A stretch of DNA of 64,000 nucleotides, taken from positions 10,897 through 74,896 of the forward strand of contig CAZIAL010000013.1 in assembly GCA_964536965.1 (NCBI GenBank), read 5' to 3'. The stretch is from JACMQW01 sp964536965 (GTDB lineage: Bacteria > Bdellovibrionota > UBA1018). A program made the position numbers and the translations under genes. Shown piece after piece: positions 44,899-53,790 of the stretch (position 1 is the stretch's first letter; every line of letters starts with the position of its first letter). The notes under the pieces were generated by a model. That model ran no database searches. It saw nothing but the letters and a program-made list of their open reading frames with translations, and had not been told where the DNA came from.

Positions 44899-46251
44899 GT
44901 GAACCCCGCTAGCCGCGCCATCGCTCGACGCTCCCTGTTACCCGCCCTTTTCCTGCTGAGCTTTCTCGTTCCGCTCGCGTCCGCGGATCCGGTCGCCGGC
45001 CCGAAAGAAGCGTGGTGCCTCGCCCACCTTCTCCACAAAGGTCCGCTCTGCGACGCCACCTGCGACTTCGAACCGATGCGCGACCTCTTCTCCGCCGCGG
45101 ATACCTCCGCGCTCCTTCCCCCGCTACGCATCGTCGAGGCCGCTGACGACCGCGCGAGATATGAGTTCTTAAAATCCGTTCCGATCGAACGCGTGACGGC
45201 GGCCCCGGGCCACGGCTACCTTCGCAATCCGAAACAGCTTGAGAGCCTGAAAGAATATATTCGTTCCAGCGGTGGCGGCGATTTCCGCCACGATCGCATC
45301 CTGGTGAACATCATCACCGACGCGGAGGACCGCGTGGTCACGGTCGATTTGTGGAACGCGCACCACCGTCTCGTCGCCTATCTCGAGGCGGGTTTCCACT
45401 GGATCGGCCAGATACCGAGCGAGAACTTTAAGATTCTCGTGAACGGTCGCACGTTCGACGGTTCGCCCTGGCCCCATTTCCTACCGCTCGCGGGAATCGA
45501 CGAGACCAAACGTTTCGATTACCGCGTCGTCCCCCCGGATACCGATATCAAGGGCGGGACCGTCGCCGTCGATGGCCGCCATCCGAACTTCGTGCTCGGC
45601 TCGCGGAACTCCATCGCGCAGCTGCGGCGAAACATGCTCTACCGCAAGATCCCGAAGATCGGTGTTTTCTTCGGCACCTTCGACCCTCCGCACGAGGGCC
45701 ATCGCGCCGCCGCGAGGAAGGCGATGGAAACCCTGGAGCTGGACGAAGTCGTTTTCGTGCCGAATCCGAGTCCGAACCATAAGCTCGCCCCGAGCCCGCT
45801 CGACGTACGCGTGGGTCTCCTCCGGAAGTTCGTGGAACAACAGCCCCGGATGAACGCCTACGTCGGCCCGTCCGGAATGTTGATCGACCGTTTCGGACGC
45901 GATCCCTTCGTCGAGCGCATGGTCCAGACCTACGGGACGCACGACGTCTACCAGATCATCGGCGAAGACTCCTTCGAGCAGCTCGTCCGCGAGAATGCGA
46001 TCCATCCCAAGTCGAATCGAAAGTACTATGTGGTCGCGCGCCCCGACGAGCATCACGACGGAAAGATCGTGGTCCCCGACGCCCTTCGCGAGGTCGTCAC
46101 GGTCGCCGAAGTGCCAGGAGGGTACGGACTGAGCTCCACCCTCGTGCGCAAGATTATCTCGGAAGGCGGCACCCCGCCCGCTTCCCTCATCGATGCCGCC
46201 ACCTGGAAATTCATCGAAGAGCAAGGCCTCTACCGCGCGAAGCCCAGGTGA
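44899..46251 (+). CDS. Exported protein fusing a ParB-like domain to a NadD-like nucleotidyltransferase
   Basis: From GTG 44899 the product opens with a signal-like segment (RRSLLPALFLLSFLVPLASA). Residues about 95-190 resemble a ParB/sulfiredoxin-type fold: RNPKQLESLKEYIRSSGGG, then VDLWNAHHRLVAYLEAGF. Residues about 253-445 are a NadD-type nucleotidyltransferase with FGTFDPPHEGH (HxGH), VVFVPNPSPNHK and LSSTLVRKII. NadD normally makes NAD in the cytosol, so an export signal is unexpected. The open frame extends upstream to 44770; if the true start is there (or ATG 44803) the hydrophobic segment becomes internal but could still act as an anchor. Confidence 0.7.
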   Translation: MNPASRAIARRSLLPALFLLSFLVPLASADPVAGPKEAWCLAHLLHKGPLCDATCDFEPMRDLFSAADTSALLPPLRIVEAADDRARYEFLKSVPIERVTAAPGHGYLRNPKQLESLKEYIRSSGGGDFRHDRILVNIITDAEDRVVTVDLWNAHHRLVAYLEAGFHWIGQIPSENFKILVNGRTFDGSPWPHFLPLAGIDETKRFDYRVVPPDTDIKGGTVAVDGRHPNFVLGSRNSIAQLRRNMLYRKIPKIGVFFGTFDPPHEGHRAAARKAMETLELDEVVFVPNPSPNHKLAPSPLDVRVGLLRKFVEQQPRMNAYVGPSGMLIDRFGRDPFVERMVQTYGTHDVYQIIGEDSFEQLVRENAIHPKSNRKYYVVARPDEHHDGKIVVPDALREVVTVAEVPGGYGLSSTLVRKIISEGGTPPASLIDAATWKFIEEQGLYRAKPR

Positions 46252-46315
46252 CACGCTAGAGCTTTACCCGTCCGATTAAACATGCGACTTTCCTAGCGAG
46301 AGCGAGACTATTTTC

Positions 46316-46990
46316 ATGGGTGATTTCGAAGCACGCCTCCAGATGATGACGATCCAGATCGTCCCCTTTTTCGCGGCGATCATCCTCCACGAATTCGGCC
46401 ATGGCTGGATGGCGAAATACTGGGGCGACCGGACCGCGACCGACGCCGGCCGCCTGACGCTGAATCCCGTGGCCCATATCGATCCGATCGGTACCGTGGC
46501 CATTCCGATGATCAACATGATCACCGGAATCCCCCTGATGTTCGGCTGGGCGAAGCCCGTCCCGATCAACCCGACGCGCTTTCGCAAATACCGGCCGGGT
46601 CTTTTCTGGGTCTCCATCGCCGGCATCGGGATGAATATCGTCACCGCGTTCGTTTCGGCGATCCTCGCGGTGGGCTTGATCCAGTTTTTACCCGACGATT
46701 TCTCCTTGAAAACGCCGTTTGTCGAAATGGCGAAAGCCTCGATCACGATTAACTTCGCGCTCGCGCTCTTTAACCTTCTGCCCATCCCTCCGCTCGATGG
46801 CTCGAAAGTTCTCGAAAGTTTTCTCAGCTACCAGGGCGCACAAGTCCTCGCGCAGATCGAGCGTTACAGCTTTTTCATATTGCTGGGACTCCTGTGGTTT
46901 AACCTCCTGACGTTTCTGCATGGCCCCATTCTGGCGCTCTCCCATCTGGCCATCACGACCGCCCTCGCCCTTTTCGGACTCTTCCTATGA
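46316..46990 (+). CDS. Site-2 type membrane metalloprotease (M50, rhomboid-like small form)
   Basis: Intramembrane zinc protease. HEFGH at residues 25-29 in the first helix, a conserved NPVAHIDPIGT loop, and LLPIPPLDGSKVL with Asp161 as third ligand are intact. There are about six membrane helices in 224 residues and no PDZ domain, as in the YwhC/FtsH-independent short M50 subfamily. The start follows the previous stop by 64 bp. trpS overlaps its end by four bases; this M50-trpS-scpA order is common in relatives. Confidence 0.9.
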   Translation: MGDFEARLQMMTIQIVPFFAAIILHEFGHGWMAKYWGDRTATDAGRLTLNPVAHIDPIGTVAIPMINMITGIPLMFGWAKPVPINPTRFRKYRPGLFWVSIAGIGMNIVTAFVSAILAVGLIQFLPDDFSLKTPFVEMAKASITINFALALFNLLPIPPLDGSKVLESFLSYQGAQVLAQIERYSFFILLGLLWFNLLTFLHGPILALSHLAITTALALFGLFL

Positions 46991-48012
46991 CGACTGGTTC
47001 CGGCAAAATCATGCTCTCGGCGGTTCAGCCGTCGAATCGACTGACGATCGGCAATTACATCGGCGCGGTGAAAAACTGGGCGAAGATGCAGAGCGATTAC
47101 GACTGCCTGTTTTTCGCCGTCGATCTGCATGCGATCACGGACTCCCGTCCCGCGGACGCCGCGGACCTGCGGCGACAGACCTATCAGGCGATCGCGACGT
47201 ACATCGCCTGCGGCCTCGATCCCGCGAAGGCGACGCTCTTCGTCCAGTCGCATGTAAAGGAACACGTCGAACTTTCGTGGATCCTCACCTGTCACGCCAC
47301 CATGGGCGAAGTCTCGCGCATGACCCAGTACAAGGATAAATCCCAGAAACACGGCGAGAGCATCCCGATGGGGCTTTTCGCTTATCCGGTGCTGATGGCC
47401 GCGGACATCCTCCTCTATCAGACGAACCTCGTCCCGGGCGGCGCCGACCCGAAACAGCACATCGAGCTCGCGCGCGAGCTCGCGAAGCGGATGAACAACG
47501 CGTACACGAAAAAATCCGAGACCCCGCTCTTCGCGATGCCCGACCCGTTCATCCCGAAACTCGGCGGCAAGATCATGAGCCTCCAGGACCCGACGAAGAA
47601 AATGTCGAAGTCGGACGTCGATCCGAAGGCGACGCTCTTCCTCGACGACTCGGACAAGGACATCGAGAAGAAGGTGAAGAGCGCGGTCACCGACTCGGGT
47701 TCCGAAATCACGGACTCCGACGAAAAGCCGGGGATTCGAAATCTGCTGACTCTCCAGTCCGTGCTGACGGGTACGTCCGTGGCCGACCTCGTCACCGCCT
47801 ACGCCGGAAAACAGTATGGGCACCTGAAGGTCGACACCGCCGAGATCTGCGTCCAGGCCATCCGCCCGATCCGCGAGGAAACCTCCCGAATGATGGCAGA
47901 CCTCGGGTTTCTTGATCAGGTATTGAAGCGGGGCGCCGAAAACGCCCGCGAACGCGCCGCGAAAACGCTGTCGCGCGTCAAAGATAAAATCGGTTTTATC
48001 CCTGGGAAATAG
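46987..48012 (+). CDS. trpS: Tryptophanyl-tRNA synthetase
   Basis: Class I synthetase that charges tRNA-Trp. The HIGH-like motif is LTIGNYIG (residues near 20), the KMSKS loop is KKMSKSD near residue 200, and GGADPKQHIELARELAKR binds the substrate. The 341-residue length is standard. The start overlaps the M50 gene. A terminator follows the stop. Confidence 0.97.
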   Translation: MTTGSGKIMLSAVQPSNRLTIGNYIGAVKNWAKMQSDYDCLFFAVDLHAITDSRPADAADLRRQTYQAIATYIACGLDPAKATLFVQSHVKEHVELSWILTCHATMGEVSRMTQYKDKSQKHGESIPMGLFAYPVLMAADILLYQTNLVPGGADPKQHIELARELAKRMNNAYTKKSETPLFAMPDPFIPKLGGKIMSLQDPTKKMSKSDVDPKATLFLDDSDKDIEKKVKSAVTDSGSEITDSDEKPGIRNLLTLQSVLTGTSVADLVTAYAGKQYGHLKVDTAEICVQAIRPIREETSRMMADLGFLDQVLKRGAENARERAAKTLSRVKDKIGFIPGK

Positions 48013-48042
48013 GGCACCCTTTCAAGCCGCACCCACGGCCCC

Positions 48043-48073
48043 ACCCCCCAAGATCTAGGGGGTCCGGTTTTTT
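48043..48073 (+). terminator. Intrinsic terminator after trpS
   Basis: ACCCCC (48043-48048) pairs with GGGGGT (48058-48063), and a run of six T (48068-48073) follows after CCGG. It separates trpS from scpA. Confidence 0.75.
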
Positions 48074-48192
48074 CGCATCGCAGGGATTGATCACTTGCTC
48101 CCGAATGATCTTTCGATAGGATCTCGTCAGACGTTTGACTCAAGTATTCGGCACCCGCGCAAACTCTGGCGCCGGCCCTCGGGAGACCCCTT

Positions 48193-49491
48193 TTGGCACA
48201 TCGCGTACCCATTACCGTCCGAGTCGACCATTTCGAAGGTCCGCTCGACCTTTTGCTCTACCTGATCCAGAGCCACGAGCTCGACGTCTCGAAAGTTTCG
48301 ATTTCGAAGATCACGGACCAGTACCTCGCCTATGTGCGACTGATGCAGGAGCTGAATTTCGATATCGCATCGGACTTCCTCCTGATGGCGGCGACGCTGA
48401 TCCAGTGGAAGTCGAAATCCCTGCTTCCGGTCGAAACCGATCCGAACGCGCTGCTTGCGCTTGGCGACGACGAGATGCTTTCGCCGGAGGATCTGCTTCG
48501 CCAGCTCCGCGAACACCAGCGTTTCCTCGAAGCTGGCCGCGAACTCGCTCTGCAACCTTTGCTCGGCGACGACGTTTACACCCGGCCGAATTCTCGCAAG
48601 CCCACGGAAAAAGTCTGGAAGCAGATGGACGTGACGGGGCTCGCGCTCACCTTCCAAGACCTGCTCGTGAAAGAGCGAAAACGTACGACGATTCTCAAGA
48701 AAGAGACCGTCTCCCTCGCCGAAAAGATTCTCGATTTCGGCGACCGCATGGAAGTCGGCAAGCTCACGGGTCTCCGTGCGCTGCTCCGCGATCCGAACTC
48801 GCGTCCCGAGACCGTGGTGAGCTTCCTCGCCTCGCTCGAACTCGGCCGGTTGAAGAAAATGCGTCTCCACCAAGAAAAGGCGTACGAAGAAATTTATGTT
48901 GAGCTTCTGGAAAGTATTAAAGGGTTTGATACCAACTTGGCTCGCGGATTTGATTCCATCGAAGAAGCGGTCGACAAAGGAATCGCCGAGCGAGCCGCTC
49001 GAGGCGAAGGACATGCCGCCGAAACTCTCGCCGCTGCCGTCGCCGCCGACGCCGCGGCCACTTCCGCAGCCTCTGAGCGTGGAACTGAAGTTGCCGACGC
49101 CGGAAGCGATCGAGCTTCGCTACTCCTGGCCGATAGCGATCGAACTGAAGACACCGACGCCGGAAGCGATCGAGCTTCGCTACTCCTGGCCGATGACGAT
49201 CGAACTGCGGACGCCTCCGGTGATGGAGACGATTCCCGTTCTGGACTGGCTCGCGAGCATTCCGGAGATCGTGACGACGCTCTCGCCGACCGAAACGAGT
49301 TCGATCTCGCCGGATTCGGAGAGACTCGAGAACCCGACCTCCGAGACGTTTTGGCCGGGACTCACCACGCAGCCGCCGGAACTGGAAAGTCCGTCGGAGA
49401 ACTCGGAAACCCAGATTCACTCCCTGCCCATGGCGGTCGGGATGCCGATTCCAATGATGGCGTCGGAGAACGGAGCAGCCATGAGTCCTAA
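48193..49491 (+). CDS. scpA: Segregation and condensation protein A with long repeat-containing tail
   Basis: ScpA is the kleisin that joins SMC heads with ScpB in chromosome condensation. Residues 1 to about 245 are the conserved part: VDHFEGPLDLLLYLI, DFLLMAATLIQWKSKSLLP and the C-terminal winged helix with LASLELGRLKKMRLHQ. The TTG start at 48193 has GGGAG eight bases upstream. From about residue 250 the tail is low-complexity Ala/Asp/Gly/Arg and contains a duplicated 20-residue unit. Codon use there looks less like the rest of the genome than the +1 frame, which is open and leads into scpB. Confidence 0.85.
   Translation: MAHRVPITVRVDHFEGPLDLLLYLIQSHELDVSKVSISKITDQYLAYVRLMQELNFDIASDFLLMAATLIQWKSKSLLPVETDPNALLALGDDEMLSPEDLLRQLREHQRFLEAGRELALQPLLGDDVYTRPNSRKPTEKVWKQMDVTGLALTFQDLLVKERKRTTILKKETVSLAEKILDFGDRMEVGKLTGLRALLRDPNSRPETVVSFLASLELGRLKKMRLHQEKAYEEIYVELLESIKGFDTNLARGFDSIEEAVDKGIAERAARGEGHAAETLAAAVAADAAATSAASERGTEVADAGSDRASLLLADSDRTEDTDAGSDRASLLLADDDRTADASGDGDDSRSGLAREHSGDRDDALADRNEFDLAGFGETREPDLRDVLAGTHHAAAGTGKSVGELGNPDSLPAHGGRDADSNDGVGERSSHES
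49081..49212 (+). repeat. 60-bp tandem duplication inside scpA
   Basis: The 60-base unit at 49081-49140 is repeated at 49141-49200 with six differences, and a third partial copy starts at 49201. Because the length is a multiple of three, both open frames (scpA and the frame leading into scpB) keep their reading. Confidence 0.85.
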
Positions 49492-50917
49492 GAAAACGAA
49501 ATCGGAATCCGAAACCGTGAGAGAGGCGACCGCGACGGACGAGTCGCCGGAAATTTCCGTGGATCTCGAATCTGCCGCATCCGAGTGGAACGCCGATCCG
49601 ATCGCGACCGGCTTTACGGCAGAAACGTCGACCCCTTCGGAACAGGACGAATCGGTTTCTCTGATTCTGGATCCGGCTTCGACCGCCTACGGAATCTCTT
49701 CCGTGAGCGATATCGCGGCCGCCCAGGCGACCGACGAAGAGCTAGAGCTCGACGAGCCGAGAGACGAGGAAACGGAATTTCTCGCGCCACTCGAACTCGC
49801 TGATAACGAAGCCGAGATCGAGGAAACCCTCGAACGCCTGACCGCGAAAATGAAAGCGGAAGAAGCCGAAACGGCGCGCGACCTCGCCGAAGCCACGGCC
49901 ATCACCGAAGAAAATGCGAAAAAGCTCCTCGCCGATCAGATCGCCGAAGACGAGGCGCTGTCGCGCGAGATGGAAGCCGAAGCCGAGGACGAGTTGGATC
50001 CGGAACTGCTCGCCGCGCTCCCGCGCGAGCCGGAGGAGGACGACCAGGGAAATCTGGATCTCCGCGAGATGGAGAGCTGCATCGAAGCGTTGCTTTTCAT
50101 GAGCGAAAGGCCGATGAGCGCGAAAAAGCTCCAGGAATTACTCGGTCCTGACATGTCTTTGCATTACTTCCAGGAGGCGCTGACGAACCTCCAGACCCGA
50201 TACGCGAAACTTTTCCACGGATTCGAACTCGTGGAAATCGCGCACGGGTATCAGTTCCGGACGAAGGTGGCGCGCGCCCCGCTCGCGAAAAAACTCGCGA
50301 AGATCCAGACGCAGCGTCTCTCGACGGGCGCCATGGAGTCGCTCGCGATCATCGCCTATAAGCAGCCGGTGATGAAGGACGACATCGACAAGATTCGCGG
50401 CGTGGACTCCTCGCACTTCATCCGCGGCCTCCTCGATAAAAAACTCATTAAGATCACCGGACGTTCGGAACTTCCCGGCCGTCCGATGCTCTACGCGACG
50501 ACGACGGAATTTCTCGAAGTCTTCGGACTGAAGTCGCTCGACGCGATGCCGGCTCTGAAGGAACTCGAGTCGATGGTTCCGGGCTCTCAGTCGGGCAATC
50601 CGGACGATGGCGATCCGCGCGTGAAAAAAATGCGCGAACTCGTTTCGCAGATGAACTCGGACGAGTCCGTATCGCTGCTTTACAACGCGAAAGACGACGA
50701 AGCGTTCCTCACCGAGATCCGCGACCGCGTAAAATCGATCGAGATCACGACGCCGACTCTCCAGGCCCAGGCCGACGAAGTCGAAGCCGAAAAGCAGGCG
50801 ACGAAGGCCCGCGCGAAGGCGATCGCCGACGGGACGCTGGATCCCCAGGCCGAGTCGTTCGCCGATGCCGCGAATCGCGCGGCTCCGGGCGAAACCGCCG
50901 AGATGCCGATCGACTGA
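49481..50917 (+). CDS. scpB: Segregation and condensation protein B
   Basis: Partner of ScpA and SMC. The conserved winged-helix region is about residues 190-375: MESCIEALLFMSERPMSAK, LQTRYAKLFHGFELVEIAHGY, STGAMESLAIIAYKQP and LYATTTEFLEVFG. The start at ATG 49481, with GGAG six bases upstream, overlaps the end of scpA by 11 bases. The first 190 residues are acidic and low-complexity. The same frame is open back to 48896 with the codon habits of the genome, so a longer N-terminus or an scpA-scpB frameshift product cannot be excluded. Confidence 0.88.
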   Translation: MSPKKTKSESETVREATATDESPEISVDLESAASEWNADPIATGFTAETSTPSEQDESVSLILDPASTAYGISSVSDIAAAQATDEELELDEPRDEETEFLAPLELADNEAEIEETLERLTAKMKAEEAETARDLAEATAITEENAKKLLADQIAEDEALSREMEAEAEDELDPELLAALPREPEEDDQGNLDLREMESCIEALLFMSERPMSAKKLQELLGPDMSLHYFQEALTNLQTRYAKLFHGFELVEIAHGYQFRTKVARAPLAKKLAKIQTQRLSTGAMESLAIIAYKQPVMKDDIDKIRGVDSSHFIRGLLDKKLIKITGRSELPGRPMLYATTTEFLEVFGLKSLDAMPALKELESMVPGSQSGNPDDGDPRVKKMRELVSQMNSDESVSLLYNAKDDEAFLTEIRDRVKSIEITTPTLQAQADEVEAEKQATKARAKAIADGTLDPQAESFADAANRAAPGETAEMPID

Positions 50918-50947
50918 TTTCCATCGGTGGAGAATGCGGCTCTCGTC

Positions 50948-51835
50948 CTAGAGCTGCGCGCTGAGTTCGAGCGCGAAGGATGTCGTCCTCATTTGCGGGT
51001 TGAACAAGGTGACTTCAACGCACGGATAGATCTGGAGCGTGGGCAGAGGCGCGTACATCGGCCCCACGCGGAGCAGATCGGTATCCGAGCCCGGACCCAT
51101 CCCGTCGAGCGTCCCTAGCGGCGCCGAAAAAAGCTGATCGGCATCGAACATCGTCCAGGCATAAAGGGACCACTTCGGACTCATCGAATAGGTCACATAA
51201 GGACCGCCCGCGAGATTCAGAAAGGTCGGATCCTTGTGATTCAGAAAGAGCGAAGCGGCCCCCAATATTCCCGGAGACCAGCGGGGACTGGCCGGCTTGA
51301 AGGCGAAGGTCGATACCGACTGGAAGGCCGTCCTTCGACCGGCCCGACTCGCCCTTTCCGTAACGGGGCTCTCGATCCGCACTTCATGCGTGAAATTCAC
51401 CGCTCGATTATCGACAAGCCCTGATTGCCGCCAGTAAAGACGAGGGTCGAGCAAAGATTGGCCGGAGGGGACTCGTTCGCCCGCGGAACTCAAGTACGAG
51501 AAATCCTGGGAAAACCGGTTGAGCACCCCGATCGCATGGCTGCGATTCAACCGGAGGCCGGTCCAAAGCATTTGAAAGGTCCCCGTCCCATCGACCTCGC
51601 CTTCCCCGTCCACGCCCTGATCCACCGCGCGGCCCACTCCGGGGCCGTTAAAGGTCGCCCAGTAGGAGACATGGATCCGTTCGCGGAGTCGGTCGAGAAG
51701 TTCGGGACGGCGAAGCGTCGCTTTATCCCGCACCGAAACGGACTCCAGAACCTCGCTCGCCTCTTCCGCCCTCGCATGGTTTTGCGCGAGTAAACTCGCG
51801 CCTAGAAGCAGGACGATCGATCGGATCACGCACAT
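50948..51835 (-). CDS. Predicted outer-membrane beta-barrel protein of an export operon
   Basis: Signal peptide (VIRSIVLLLGASLLAQNHARA) followed by about 270 residues of strand-rich sequence with aromatic strand ends (WSLYAWTMFDADQLF, PLPTLQIYPCVEVTLF), ending in SFALELSAQL. AGGGGGAAG lies before ATG 51835. It is the last gene of an ABC-HlyD-TolC operon, 93 bp after a small secreted protein. No specific family recognised; it may be a porin-like partner or be exported with the system. Confidence 0.6.
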   Translation of the reverse strand: MCVIRSIVLLLGASLLAQNHARAEEASEVLESVSVRDKATLRRPELLDRLRERIHVSYWATFNGPGVGRAVDQGVDGEGEVDGTGTFQMLWTGLRLNRSHAIGVLNRFSQDFSYLSSAGERVPSGQSLLDPRLYWRQSGLVDNRAVNFTHEVRIESPVTERASRAGRRTAFQSVSTFAFKPASPRWSPGILGAASLFLNHKDPTFLNLAGGPYVTYSMSPKWSLYAWTMFDADQLFSAPLGTLDGMGPGSDTDLLRVGPMYAPLPTLQIYPCVEVTLFNPQMRTTSFALELSAQL

Positions 51836-51928
51836 CGCACTTCCCCCTCGAAACATGGGTATCGCGAATGGGTCATTTACGATCTTCGATATATGCGCAA
51901 GCGACATTCGCTTATCGCAAACTTAGCA

Positions 51929-52315
51929 TCACTTTCCGAATTCGAACTGAACCTCCAGCCCCTTGAAAGAGCCCGTGCCCAGATACGGATTCGAAGGACT
52001 TCCGAGCACGGCTTTGTAGTGGGGCAGTCCCCGCCAGGGATCCGCCATTTTGAGAATGACCTCCCCGCCTTTCTTGGACTTAAGTTTCACGCTCTGGGGA
52101 GATGCCCGCGGAATCGCCAAAAAGTAGAGATCGATCTCCTTCCGACCCGGGTTGGTCGCAAGCTCGAACTCGGCCCCGGAGATCGACCAGGTGGTACCGC
52201 CATGTGGACCCGTTCCCTCAAGCTGCACGGCCTGCTCCGCCCCCGCGTCGAAAGACATTCCGAAGGTGAGCCCGACTCCGAGTAAAAAGGCGAAAATCGT
52301 ACGATGCAAACTCAT
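51929..52315 (-). CDS. Small secreted protein in the export operon
   Basis: A 128-residue protein with signal peptide (IFAFLLGVGLTFGMSFDAGA). The mature 100 residues are strand-rich (TTWSISGAEFELATNPG, KEIDLYFLAIP, FKGLEVQFEF) with no Cys. The ATG overlaps the TolC-like stop by four bases. Because it is coupled to an export system it could be a periplasmic accessory or the cargo. Function not recognised. Confidence 0.6.
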   Translation of the reverse strand: MSLHRTIFAFLLGVGLTFGMSFDAGAEQAVQLEGTGPHGGTTWSISGAEFELATNPGRKEIDLYFLAIPRASPQSVKLKSKKGGEVILKMADPWRGLPHYKAVLGSPSNPYLGTGSFKGLEVQFEFGK

Positions 52316-53790
52316 AGACCTGTTCCCTCCGATAAAGCGGTAACATCCGTTTCGTGTATTTTGCCCCGACTCGCGATCAAGAAGGCGAAAGCGCGGTTGA
52401 GATCGGCCCTCGCATCGATCTCGCGAACCGCCGAATCAAACGTCGCTTGCTCGCGCTGATTGACGAGGAAAACCGTGCTGTCGCCGGACGCGAACCGCTT
52501 TCGCTCCGCTTCTTCCACCCGGAGCGAAAGCCTCCACTCGTTTTTCGCGATCGCGATCCTTTCGCGCGCCGCCCGCACGGCCTGGTCGGCGTCCGTGACT
52601 CCATTACGAATCCTCTCCAAAGCGAATCGCCTGAGCTCTTTCAACCGCGATCTCTCGAGTTCGGCTGCTTGCAGCCTGCCCGTGGGAGCTCGAAAGAAGA
52701 GCGGAAACTCGAGCTTCAGCGAAAGGCGGATTTCGTCTCCCGTGCGCGCCGTTGGCGGAGGACCGAGATCCCTCGTCCCCAGCGCCTCCAGATCAAGTCG
52801 AGGAAGCACCAGGTTCTTTGCCAAAGAGAGTTCATTTGTCTTTCGGCCGATGAGCGAGTCCCAACGTCTCGCCAGGGGATGATCATTCAGAGGGGGCGCA
52901 TCGAGAAGCGGCGAGGGCGAGGATTCGAACGTGATTTCCGACCGCAGACCTTCGGCCGGGATCTGGGATTCTTGCGGGACCATCGGGGCGCCTTGCTCGT
53001 CTCTGAGAAAGAGCGAGAGATCCAAGGAGGCAGCCTCGAAGTTTCTCCGGCTGGCTACCAGAAGGGCTTCCCGCTGCGCAACGGCGCGCGCATTATCGAC
53101 GCTCTCGATCTCCGCCGCGTCGCCTCGCGCTACCCGTTTCCGCACCAGGCGGTCTCGCTCTTCGGCGAGTCGCAAAAGATCCCGCGAAACCCGCATCTTA
53201 TGTCCCGCCGTCACCCATTCGATATAATAGAACCGGGCCGACTTGATACTTTCGACCTGATCGAGCTCCGTTTGCGCCGTTTGGACACCGAGTTCTTGGC
53301 TCGCGACGGCGATGCGGGTCCTGCGCTCGTCCGTGCTTCCTCCGCGCAGAAGGGGCAAGGCCATTCCGATCCGCGCTTCGCCCCTTGGATCCGTGACGAG
53401 TTGCCCGTCATAGACGGGAATATTTCCATCGCTCTTTCGATATCCCGCAAAAACTCTCGCTCCCCACAACCCCGTGGGCTGCTCGATTTCGTTATCCCAA
53501 TGCCAGTAGTCGTACTGCGCGCGCGGATGGGTGTAGGCGGACGAACGCACCACCGGGTCGAACCCGCCGCGAGCCGCGTCGAGTTCTCGGCTCGCACTCT
53601 CGCGTTCATACTGCTGAGCGCGGAGGACCGGATAATACTTTTGGACGGAGCGGATGACGTGATCCATCGTTAGGATCTCGCTCGCATCCGAAACCGAAGC
53701 TCCAAGAAAACCGAAAGCCAGGATCAGAACCGCAAGTTCGGACATACGACGATTCATCCCGAACGCACCCGTCGCCCCTCCCCGTTTCAT
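52312..53790 (-). CDS. tolC: TolC-type outer-membrane channel
   Basis: Outer-membrane efflux channel with periplasmic coiled-coil barrel. Long helices with heptads are visible in both halves (ESASRELDAARGGFDPVV near residue 65 and AADAVRAARERIAI-type helices after residue 400, here DADQAVRAARERIAIAKNEW), with the signal LAVLILAFGFLGASVSDA. AGGAGG lies before ATG 53790, which overlaps the HlyD-like stop by four bases. Length 492. It forms the exit of the ABC/HlyD/TolC system. Confidence 0.85.
   Translation of the reverse strand: MKRGGATGAFGMNRRMSELAVLILAFGFLGASVSDASEILTMDHVIRSVQKYYPVLRAQQYERESASRELDAARGGFDPVVRSSAYTHPRAQYDYWHWDNEIEQPTGLWGARVFAGYRKSDGNIPVYDGQLVTDPRGEARIGMALPLLRGGSTDERRTRIAVASQELGVQTAQTELDQVESIKSARFYYIEWVTAGHKMRVSRDLLRLAEERDRLVRKRVARGDAAEIESVDNARAVAQREALLVASRRNFEAASLDLSLFLRDEQGAPMVPQESQIPAEGLRSEITFESSPSPLLDAPPLNDHPLARRWDSLIGRKTNELSLAKNLVLPRLDLEALGTRDLGPPPTARTGDEIRLSLKLEFPLFFRAPTGRLQAAELERSRLKELRRFALERIRNGVTDADQAVRAARERIAIAKNEWRLSLRVEEAERKRFASGDSTVFLVNQREQATFDSAVREIDARADLNRAFAFLIASRGKIHETDVTALSEGTGL

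Noticed and set aside
44899..46251. A chromosome-partition ParB protein
   Set aside because: Only the small ParB/sulfiredoxin-like fold is suggested; no helix-turn-helix, no ParA neighbour, and an export signal is present.
49081..49212. Direct repeats as a CRISPR array
   Set aside because: Only two copies, directly adjacent with no spacers, inside a coding region.
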